A DNA stretch of 19,199 nt from Streptosporangiaceae bacterium (GTDB lineage: Bacteria; Actinomycetota; Actinomycetes; Streptosporangiales; Streptosporangiaceae). The DNA lies in the NCBI GenBank assembly GCA_030040815.1, contig JASHSZ010000727.1, forward strand, positions 1-19,199, written 5' to 3'. The first letter of the stretch is position 1, and each line of letters starts with the position of its first letter. The notes under the pieces were generated by a model. The model made no database searches, was not told where the DNA came from, and was given only the letters and a program-made list of their open reading frames with translations. Below, piece after piece: positions 7,650 through 14,346 of this stretch. Made by a program: the position numbers and the translations under genes.

Positions 7650-7673
7650 CGGAACTTCTCCTTCTGGTTGACA
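7479..7673 (-). repeat. Right arm of imperfect inverted repeat (partner 6949-7143)
   Basis: Reverse-orientation partner of 6949-7143. The 60 bp at 7600-7659 match the other arm perfectly; similarity continues outward to TGACA at 7669-7673 (TGTCA on the minus strand) and inward, with substitutions, to the end of the small ORF. The outermost portion is the best conserved, as is typical of terminal inverted repeats, although flanking duplications are not seen. Confidence 0.85.
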
Positions 7674-7700
7674 TCCGAGTGCGATGAGGCTGGGGCTGCT

Positions 7701-7726
7701 GGGCGCCAGAAGAGGTCCTGGCGCCC
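7701..7726 (-). terminator. Perfect 9-bp hairpin between the cupin gene and the small ORF
   Basis: GGGCGCCAG (7701-7709) pairs fully with CTGGCGCCC (7718-7726) over an 8-base loop. On the minus strand it lies 47 bases after the cupin stop and 51 bases before the ATG of the 56-codon ORF. No U-tract follows. It is most simply the cupin transcript terminator, but it could also act as an attenuating leader structure for the small ORF. Confidence 0.55.
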
Positions 7727-7773
7727 TGCGCGACGTGAAGGATGGCCAGGGGCAGGCCGTGTGCGCCTTCCTG

Positions 7774-8271
7774 CTAGCTCTGTGGCGGGGGCAGAATCTG
7801 GATACCGTGAGCCGCGGCGATCTGGGTGAGCCGGGCTGGATCGGGCGGGACGGGCTCAGGCAATCGCAGGGCCTGAGCTGGCTGGCCGACAGCGGCAACG
7901 AATTCGTCGAATCCGCCTGGTGAGGCGACGACGATGATCCGGCCAGGGCCGGCGTCGGAGACGGTGAAGCCGTGTGGGATCGCTCGCGGCAGGAATACCA
8001 GCGAGCCGGGTCCGGCCCGCCACGCCTGGTCCCCGCAGAAGCCCTCGAACTCGCCGTCCAAGACCAAGAACGCCTCGTCGCTGGCCTGGTGGATGTGAGG
8101 CGGCGGTGCGAAGCCGGGAGGCACCCGGTGATCCACGATGCTGAGCCGACCCTCGCTGTTGTTGCCGCCGACCTTGTTGATCGTCAGGGTGTTCAGAAAC
8201 CAGAACGCCTGCCCGTCGTCGGCTGCCATCACGAAGCCGCCGGTCTTGGTCTGGTTGTCATGGACGCGCAT
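7774..8271 (-). CDS. Cupin-domain protein (quercetin 2,3-dioxygenase-like)
   Basis: A 165-residue single-domain cupin, probably a cytosolic metal-binding beta-barrel. Cupin motif 1 is PPHIHQASDEAFLVLDGEFE, with metal ligands His59, His61 and Glu66. Motif 2 is FLPRAIPHGF, with His100. All four canonical ligands are present, so a mononuclear metal centre (Fe, Mn or Ni) and dioxygenase or isomerase-like chemistry are possible, but many such proteins have no known substrate. ATG at 8271 is preceded by AAGGG about eight bases upstream, which decides the start; Met15 is an unlikely alternative. It follows the large SARP gene on the same strand after a 148-bp gap, and a 9-bp hairpin lies after its stop. 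That gap (8272-8419) holds no gene or clear signal. Confidence 0.88.
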   Translation of the reverse strand: MRVHDNQTKTGGFVMAADDGQAFWFLNTLTINKVGGNNSEGRLSIVDHRVPPGFAPPPHIHQASDEAFLVLDGEFEGFCGDQAWRAGPGSLVFLPRAIPHGFTVSDAGPGRIIVVASPGGFDEFVAAVGQPAQALRLPEPVPPDPARLTQIAAAHGIQILPPPQS

Positions 8272-8419
8272 TGGCCGTTCCCTTCTGCTGGAGCTACGGC
8301 GTTAGGTGCGGACCGCGCCGCGCCTCTGATGTCGTCAGGCCGGGTGGCCGACGCCTGACACGAGGGTCAGCGAAGGGCGTTGAAGACTGGTTGGAATCGT
8401 GTTGAACAGCTTCGGGGGC

Positions 8420-11400
8420 CTACACCCGTTCGCGGCCAGGCTGATCGGCGAGGCTGGCGAGGGCGGCCTGAATCTGCCTTGCCAGAGTCGCTGCCCGCAG
8501 GTCCTCATAGATCCGCAAGGCAGCGCGCAGGCTGGCCGCAGCCTGCGCGTGCGCACCGGCAAGCCGCTCCACCTCGGCCCTGGCCTTGAGCACATCAGCC
8601 CGCATCAGCGCGGACGACGGATACGCCAGCAGCACCTCGGCCTGGCCGACTAGCCCTCGTGCCGCGGCGAACTGGCCGCGGCGGGCGAGCAGCTTCGCCT
8701 CGGTCAGCAACGGGCTGAACCCGCCAGGCGAGGGTTCAGCCTTGGCCTCGTCGATAAGCTGCTGGGCTTCATCGAAGCGACCCTGCTCGTACACCGCGTC
8801 CGCCAGCAGCACGGCGAGATCGACAACATATTCTCCGCGATGACCCATGGCGCGGAACGCTTCCAGTCCCTGCCGGGCGTAGCGCTCGGCGGTGGCCGGA
8901 TCCTCGATGATCAGACCGACGATGGCGGCGGGGACGGCACTTTCGGCCAGGGCGAGTTTCGCGCCGAAGCCGGTGAATATCGATTGGCTGCGGTCGATGG
9001 CCGCCTGGGCGTCGGCGACGCGGCCGACATGGGCATACAGCACGCACAGCGGCTTGAGCAGGTCCGCTTCGGCCCACGCGTCGCCGCTGGCATCGGCGAG
9101 CAGCTGCTCGGCGCGGGCGACCGCGGTATCAGCAGGGATAGGCAGGAAGCTAAAGATCACGGCCAGCCAGTGGCTGGCCCGCATCTGCGCCCGGTGGTTG
9201 CCGCTTTGCCGCGCGCAGTCGATGGCGCGCTCGAGGACATGGCTGGCTGGTACGTCATCGAGCCAGAATCGCAGCCTGCCGACCGCTGTCAGCGCCTCGG
9301 CCAGTCCGTCCAGGTCACTCTCGGCTTCCAGGACAGCTGCCGCCGCCTCGCATTCAGCTAGCGCCTCGGCGTGTCCCAAGCCATGCAAGTTCGCGATGTC
9401 GGCGCGTAGGACGCGGATCCGGGCCGCAACCGCGGCTGCGCCAGCTGCCACCGCGACCCGCGAACCCTCCGACAACACCGCGTCCGCGCCGTCCAGGTCA
9501 GCGGCCTCGAACCGCACGGCGCCGAGCAGTCGCAGCAGGTCAGCGCGCAGCCGCTGATCGGCTGGGCGCTGAGCGAGCGCGCGATCCAGCCAGTCCCGTC
9601 CCTCGGCCAGCAGCCCGCGGCCGAGCCAGAAGGCCCCGAGGGCCCGAGCGAGCCGCGGCCCGGTCTGATCGTCCTGCGCCAGCGACCATTCCAGCGCGGC
9701 GCGGAAGTTGTCCTGCTCGCGCACCAGCATCGGCAGGGCACGTTCCCGCTCCGCTAGGTCCAGGAAGGCGGCCGCATGCCGCTCCCTGGCGGATTCAGCT
9801 CCGCCGGTCTCGGCGAGCCGGCCGACCGCGTAGTGGCGCACTGTGTCCAACAGCCGGTATCGGGTCCCGTCCTCGGCGAGCTGCGCAGCCACGAGCGACT
9901 TGCTGGCCAGCCGGTCGATCAACTCGAGCGCAGTCTCCTGGTCGCCGCCGTCGCACACCTCGGCTGCCTCCGGCAGGCCAAAGCTGCCTGCGAACACCGA
10001 GAGTTCGCCCAGGACCCTGCGCTCCTCCGGCGACAGCAGGTCATAGCTCCAGTCCATCGCCGCGCGCAGCGCTTGATGCCGAGCGTCTGCAGCCGGCCGG
10101 CGGTAGGCGAGGAACCGAAACCTGTCCGCCAGGTGCGCCTCGATCTCCACCGCCGACAGCGTGGTCAGCCGCGCCGCGGCCAGCTCGATAGCCAGCGGCA
10201 ACCCGTCCAGCTTCCGGCATATCCGCTCCGCTACCGCCACCGGCGCCACCCCGACCGCCACACCGCCGCGCGCCGCCGACCCGCGGTCCAAGAACAACCG
10301 CACCGCTGGTGCCTGAACCGCGTCCCGTTCTTCACCGGTCTCCCGCGGCAGTTCCAGCGGGTGCACCAGACAAGTCACCTCACCCGGCAGGCCAAGCGGC
10401 TCGCGGCTGGTCGCCAGAACTTGCAGCCCAGGCGCGGCGTGCAACAGCACGCCGGTCAGCCGCGCGCACGCGTCCAGTAGATGCTCGCAGTTATCGAGCA
10501 CCAGCAGCAGCTCCGCTGACCGCAGCCGGTAGATCAGCGCCTCCAGTACCGGAACATCGCCTTGCTGCCGCACGCCCAGCGCCTGCATCACCTGCCCCGC
10601 CACCAGTCCGGGATCGGTAATGCCGGCCAGCTCGGCCAGCCACACCCCATCTGCGAACCGGTCCGCCACGCGCGCTCCGGCCTCCAGCGCCAGCCTCGTC
10701 TTTCCGGTCCCGCCGGTCCCGGCCAGGGTAACCAGCCGCGCCTGCGTTAGCAGCCCTTCCAGCCTGGCCAGGTCCTGCTCGCGGCCCACGAAGCTCGTCA
10801 GCTGCGCGGGCAGGTTGTGCCGCGAGGGCGGCGATCGCGACGGCACCTCCTGGCGCAGCACCGCCTGCTCCAGCTGACGCAATTCCTGCCCTGGTTCCAG
10901 ACCCAGCTCGGCGGCCAGCATGTCGCGGGCCCGCCGGTAGGCCGCCAGCGCATCAGCCTGCCGCTCCGCTCGGTACAGCGCGAGCACCAGCAGCCGCCAC
11001 AACCGCTCCCGCAGCGGATACTCGGCGACCAGGCCCTGCAGCTCCCCTGTTACCTCGGCGTGCAGTCCCGCGGCAATGTCGGCCTCAATTCGGCCCTCAA
11101 CCGCGGTCAGCCGCAACTCCTCCAGCCGCGCCGCCTCGCGCGCAAGCGGCTCCACCTCACACACATCAGCCAGCGCCTGCCCCCGCCACAACCCAAGCGC
11201 TTGCCGGAAGAGGCCCGCCGCAGCGGCCGCCTCACCTTGGCTGAGCAACGCCTGGCCCGCACCGACCAGTCGCTCGAACCGGACCGCATCGACCATGTCA
11301 GGGGCGAGAGTAAGTACGTAGCCGCCGCCGCGCGCCGCCAGTATGGCATCGAGGTTCAGCAGCGCGCGCAGCCGTGAGACATACGATCGCAGCGTCTTCG

Positions 11401-11632
11401 CCGCGCCCGGCGGCGGGCTGCCATGCCAGACCTCTTCAACGAGTCGGCTCGCGGGCACCACGCGGCCCGCGTCCAGCACCAGTAGCGCCAGAACCGCCCT
11501 CGGCCGCGGGCCGCCGAGCCGAATCTCATGGCCCGCCCGGAGCAGTTGCACCGGACCCAGCAGCCGCACCTCACACGCTGAAGTACCGCTGGAAGCTAAC
11601 GGGCTATCCAGATTCCAGGCACCGGGAGCCAC
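8420..11632 (-). CDS. AfsR/SARP-family transcriptional regulator with STAND (NB-ARC) and TPR domains
   Basis: About 1070 residues, with the architecture of large SARP activators. From the GTG at 11632: an OmpR-type winged helix (residues ~22-110; VRLLGPVQLL, RPRAVLALLVL, TLRSYVSRLRALL), a bacterial transcriptional activation domain (~115-260; FERLVGAGQALL, YRAERQADALAAYRRARDML, ELGLEPGQELRQLEQAVL), then NB-ARC with Walker A GTGGTGKT (~305-312), Walker B LLLVLDNCEHLLD, TSREP and GLPLAIELAAARL. The remainder is helical TPR-like repeat. Such proteins bind direct repeats at promoters and recruit RNA polymerase; the ATPase and TPR parts gate activity. The start is uncertain: GTG at 11665 gives the longest frame without a ribosome site, while GTG at 11632 has a G-rich GGGGGGA seven bases upstream and is preferred. 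Target genes are unknown; the cupin immediately downstream on the same strand is a candidate. Confidence 0.92.
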   Translation of the reverse strand: MAPGAWNLDSPLASSGTSACEVRLLGPVQLLRAGHEIRLGGPRPRAVLALLVLDAGRVVPASRLVEEVWHGSPPPGAAKTLRSYVSRLRALLNLDAILAARGGGYVLTLAPDMVDAVRFERLVGAGQALLSQGEAAAAAGLFRQALGLWRGQALADVCEVEPLAREAARLEELRLTAVEGRIEADIAAGLHAEVTGELQGLVAEYPLRERLWRLLVLALYRAERQADALAAYRRARDMLAAELGLEPGQELRQLEQAVLRQEVPSRSPPSRHNLPAQLTSFVGREQDLARLEGLLTQARLVTLAGTGGTGKTRLALEAGARVADRFADGVWLAELAGITDPGLVAGQVMQALGVRQQGDVPVLEALIYRLRSAELLLVLDNCEHLLDACARLTGVLLHAAPGLQVLATSREPLGLPGEVTCLVHPLELPRETGEERDAVQAPAVRLFLDRGSAARGGVAVGVAPVAVAERICRKLDGLPLAIELAAARLTTLSAVEIEAHLADRFRFLAYRRPAADARHQALRAAMDWSYDLLSPEERRVLGELSVFAGSFGLPEAAEVCDGGDQETALELIDRLASKSLVAAQLAEDGTRYRLLDTVRHYAVGRLAETGGAESARERHAAAFLDLAERERALPMLVREQDNFRAALEWSLAQDDQTGPRLARALGAFWLGRGLLAEGRDWLDRALAQRPADQRLRADLLRLLGAVRFEAADLDGADAVLSEGSRVAVAAGAAAVAARIRVLRADIANLHGLGHAEALAECEAAAAVLEAESDLDGLAEALTAVGRLRFWLDDVPASHVLERAIDCARQSGNHRAQMRASHWLAVIFSFLPIPADTAVARAEQLLADASGDAWAEADLLKPLCVLYAHVGRVADAQAAIDRSQSIFTGFGAKLALAESAVPAAIVGLIIEDPATAERYARQGLEAFRAMGHRGEYVVDLAVLLADAVYEQGRFDEAQQLIDEAKAEPSPGGFSPLLTEAKLLARRGQFAAARGLVGQAEVLLAYPSSALMRADVLKARAEVERLAGAHAQAAASLRAALRIYEDLRAATLARQIQAALASLADQPGRERV

Positions 11633-11909
11633 GATCGAATCCCCCCACCCAAAGCCACCTATCACGATAGGCCAGACAGATGATCAGTGAGTAGACACGG
11701 ACGACGAGGAACCCCAGCGAGGAGGAATGCAGGGACGGCCGAATCCGCCAGCGCCGTGCAAACGATGCACATAAGTGGTTGGCCGCCACGAACGAAAACG
11801 CACAAGAATGGATGCTCCAAACACCCGCACAGCTGGATGCCCTCGGCACTAGCCGCCCGGAGGCGCGACGGTGCGGGGCGTGGCCGCGGTGGTGCCGGTC
11901 TGCGCGGGG

Positions 11910-12041
11910 GTGCGGATCCACAACGGCACCTAAGGCTCGCCGCGGATCACCGCCGACCTGCGTGATGGCGGGTGGCGGATCAGCGAGAACACGGTCGCGG
12001 CGCCCCTTTCCTGGGCGCTCCCGCCCTCGCAGTGGCACTAG
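11910..12041 (+). pseudogene. IS3-family transposase (OrfB) remnant with nonsense codon
   Basis: Frame 3 reads VRIHNGT, stop, GSPRITADLRDGGWRISENT followed by VAA, then unrelated codons to a TAG at 12039-12041. The segment IH..(T)YGSPRI..DLR..GWR(V/I)S.NTVA is diagnostic of the pre-integrase region of IS3-family OrfB proteins. The TAA at 11931-11933 falls exactly where Tyr (TAC/TAT) is expected, so a single base change interrupts it. The DDE integrase core is absent. No terminal repeats are found. The 270 bp before it (11666-11909) and 210 bp after it hold no gene I recognise. Confidence 0.7.
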
Positions 12042-12226
12042 CTACTCGCAGGACCGGCTTGCGGTAGATCGCGGCCTCGCCCGGCGCTTCCGGGTCGGCG
12101 TCACCGCTGTAGCCGTAGTCGGTCGGGTGACGTGCAACACGGGAACCGGCCGGGTACCCGTGGCTATCGGCGCGACGGCAGGCAGGGCGAGTACATGTCG
12201 GCCCAGGTTCTGGTCTGGCCCGCGGG

Positions 12227-12244
12227 GCGGAGATATTCTCCCGC
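12227..12244 (-). terminator. Possible hairpin after the response regulator gene
   Basis: GCGGAGA (12227-12233) pairs with TCTCCCGC (12237-12244) with one bulged C and a 3-base loop, starting eight bases after the stop of the minus-strand response regulator gene. It is short, has no U-tract and is only weakly supported. Confidence 0.25.
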
Positions 12245-12252
12245 GTGACCCG

Positions 12253-12945
12253 CTAGCGGCACGCGTCCGGCTCCCCCGGCCGCACGATGCCGGTCTCGTA
12301 GGCCAAGATCACCGCCTGGACCCGGTCGCGCAGCCCGAGCTTCGCCAGCAGGTTCCCGACGTGCGACTTCACCGTTGCCTCGCTCACGACCAGGTCAGCC
12401 GCGATCTCTGCGTTGGTGAGGCCGCGGGCGAGCCGCAGCAGGATGTCGCGCTCGCGGACGGTCAGCGACGCCAGCCGCGACGGCGCCGGCAGCGTCTGCG
12501 CCGGCCTGCGGGCGAACGCGTCTATCAGCCGCATTGTGACCGAGGGCGCCAGCAGCGCGTTTCCCGCTGCGGCGATCTTGATGGCGGCGATGAGATCTTG
12601 CCGCGGAGCGTCCTTGAGCAGGAATCCGCTCGCGCCCGCTCGCAGCGCCTCGTAGACGTAGTCGTCTAGGTCGAAAGTGGTCAGCATGACGACCCGCGGC
12701 GCCCCGGCCCGGTCGCCGCCGGTGATCAGCCGGGTGGCCTCGAGGCCGTCCATTTCCGGCATCCGGACGTCCATCAGGATCACGTCGGGGTTGTGCTCGG
12801 CCGCGGCCTGGACCGCCTCAGCTCCGTTTGCCGCCTCGGCGACTACGGTGATCCCGTCGGCCGCCTCGAGGATCACGCAGAATCCGGTCCTGACCAGTTC
12901 CTGGTCGTCTGCGACCAGGACCCGGACAGCGTCGCCTGCCGTCAT
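12253..12945 (-). CDS. NarL/FixJ-family two-component response regulator
   Basis: A 230-residue cytosolic DNA-binding regulator. The receiver domain (residues ~7-125) has the acidic pair Asp13-Asp14 (VADDQELVR), phosphoacceptor Asp59 in ILMDVRMPEMDG, Thr89/Thr90 and Lys111 (FLLKDAP). The C-terminal LuxR-type helix-turn-helix is at ~158-215 (LTVRERDILLRLARGLTNAEIAADLVVSEATVKSHVGNLLAKLGL, with the usual ATVKSHV recognition helix). Length is normal for the family. Its ATG overlaps the kinase stop as ATGA, so the two are co-transcribed and probably translationally coupled. Phosphorylation by the upstream kinase is inferred. Possible targets include its own operon and the divergent glycosyltransferase. 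Confidence 0.96.
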   Translation of the reverse strand: MTAGDAVRVLVADDQELVRTGFCVILEAADGITVVAEAANGAEAVQAAAEHNPDVILMDVRMPEMDGLEATRLITGGDRAGAPRVVMLTTFDLDDYVYEALRAGASGFLLKDAPRQDLIAAIKIAAAGNALLAPSVTMRLIDAFARRPAQTLPAPSRLASLTVRERDILLRLARGLTNAEIAADLVVSEATVKSHVGNLLAKLGLRDRVQAVILAYETGIVRPGEPDACR

Positions 12946-14165
12946 GGCGCTGGCAGTCGTGCCGTGACGGCGAACCCGCCGGCATCGCCGGGTCCAACGG
13001 TCAGCCTGCCACCGCAGGACGCGACCCGCTCAGCAATGCCTGCCAGGCCAAACCCGCCGGAATCCGCCAGTCGCGGCCTGCCGCCGTCGCGGGCGGCCAT
13101 CCGGCTGCGGGCTCGACTGGCCTTGCCGTCCACCGTGATCGCGACGGCCCCGTTCCCGGTATCTGTCACAGAAACCGTCACGTAGCCAGGCTCATAGCTG
13201 ACGGTCACCGCCGCCTGGCCCGCGCCGGAATGTTTGACGGTGTTGGTAAGCGCCTCTTGCACGATGCGGAACGCGGCGAGGTCGACGCCCGGTGCCAGCT
13301 TGCTCGGGCTGCCCTCGACCCGCAGGTCAACGGCGATCCCCGCCCGCCGGACCTGCCCGAGCACATCGTCGAGCTGGCTGATCGACGGGGACGGCGCTGT
13401 GGTCGCCCGGCCGTCGACGTCGGCCGGGCCGCGCAGCACGCCAAGCAGACGGCGAAGCTCGGTCAGCGCTTCGCGCGCTGTCCGGCCGATGATCTCGACG
13501 GACTTGCTTGCCTCCTCAGGCCGACCGGGCAGCAGTGCAGCCGCGGCCTCCGACTGAACGGCCACCAGGCTGACGTGATGCGCCACCACGTCATGCAGTT
13601 CCCTGGCGATCCGGGCCCGCTCCTCTGCGGCCGCCAGCGCCACTTGCCTGGCTCTCTCGGCCTCCGCCTGCTCAGCCCGAGCCTCGACTTCCTGCACGTA
13701 GGCGCGCCGGGTACGGCTAAGTATTCCGAGCGTGCCTGCCACCGCGAATTGGAGCACCGCGACGAAGAAGTCATAGGGCTCGCTGTGGCCGGGCAGCATC
13801 TGCGACCTGACGATGCCGTACAGCAGCAGGGCGCTGATCGCCAGCCGGACCTTGGTCGACGAACGATCCATGATGGTGTAGTAGGCGATCGCCGGGCCGA
13901 GCGGAATCGGCGCGAAGTTCAGGTTGAGCTGGTCGTAGATGGTGCGCGGGATGCCGACGGCGAAGAACACCGCAACTGGCCAGCGCCGCCGCCAGGCCAG
14001 CGGGAGCGCCTGGAGCACCACAAGCAGGAACGCGACGTACGGTAGCTGAAGCTGCCTGGTCTCCGGAATCAGCGAGCCGACGTTGTAGATGGCTAGCGCC
14101 ACCGCGAGCCCAAGATCCTGCATGCGCGGCGGCAGGCCGGCGGCCCAGCTTGCGAGCCTCTTCAC
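12942..14165 (-). CDS. Two-component sensor histidine kinase (HisKA_3, NarL-partner type)
   Basis: A 407-residue membrane kinase. Several hydrophobic segments fill the first ~150 residues with no large extracellular loop, suggesting sensing within or at the membrane. A coiled linker (~152-185, EVEARAEQAEAERARQ) leads to the HisKA_3 dimerisation box ERARIARELHDVVAHHVSL with phospho-acceptor His191. The ATPase domain has the N box FRIVQEALTNTVKH (Asn308), the G1 box TDTGNG (335-339) and the G2 box GGFGLAGIAERV (371-382). Between G1 and G2 is a longer than usual lid of about 30 residues, rich in Arg and Ala. The start is a GTG at 14165 without a strong ribosome site; Met15 (14123) is an alternative. 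It is first in the operon, overlapping the response regulator by four bases. Confidence 0.93.
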   Translation of the reverse strand: MKRLASWAAGLPPRMQDLGLAVALAIYNVGSLIPETRQLQLPYVAFLLVVLQALPLAWRRRWPVAVFFAVGIPRTIYDQLNLNFAPIPLGPAIAYYTIMDRSSTKVRLAISALLLYGIVRSQMLPGHSEPYDFFVAVLQFAVAGTLGILSRTRRAYVQEVEARAEQAEAERARQVALAAAEERARIARELHDVVAHHVSLVAVQSEAAAALLPGRPEEASKSVEIIGRTAREALTELRRLLGVLRGPADVDGRATTAPSPSISQLDDVLGQVRRAGIAVDLRVEGSPSKLAPGVDLAAFRIVQEALTNTVKHSGAGQAAVTVSYEPGYVTVSVTDTGNGAVAITVDGKASRARSRMAARDGGRPRLADSGGFGLAGIAERVASCGGRLTVGPGDAGGFAVTARLPAP

Positions 14166-14346
14166 CAGCCGATCGTAAATGGCGCTCCGATGCGCAGGCC
14201 ATCCATCGCACGGCTGAAGTTCCAGCCCCTACCTAAGAAGGAACGGGGTAGTCCGAATCGCCGCGCCCCACCCGCTCGGGGATGGGCGCGCAAACGGGCA
14301 CTGGGGCCGATGCGCATGAGGCCGCCGGCGCACGAGCATAACTGCC
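14166..14346. promoter_or_regulatory. Divergent intergenic region between the kinase and the glycosyltransferase
   Basis: 181 bp separate the two divergent translation starts, so promoters for both transcripts must lie here or inside the genes. I see no sharp -35/-10 pair and no clear operator repeat. A shared regulatory region is inferred from layout only. Confidence 0.35.

Noticed and set aside
6949..7673. Typical insertion sequence or MITE with target-site duplication
   Set aside because: Inverted arms are clear, but the bases outside the TGTCA ends do not form a direct duplication and no transposase is inside; kept as one hypothesis only.
11604..12038. 144-codon minus-strand open frame between the SARP and response regulator genes
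   Set aside because: It overlaps the IS3 remnant and the SARP 5' end, is Arg-rich, and shows no domain or ribosome site.
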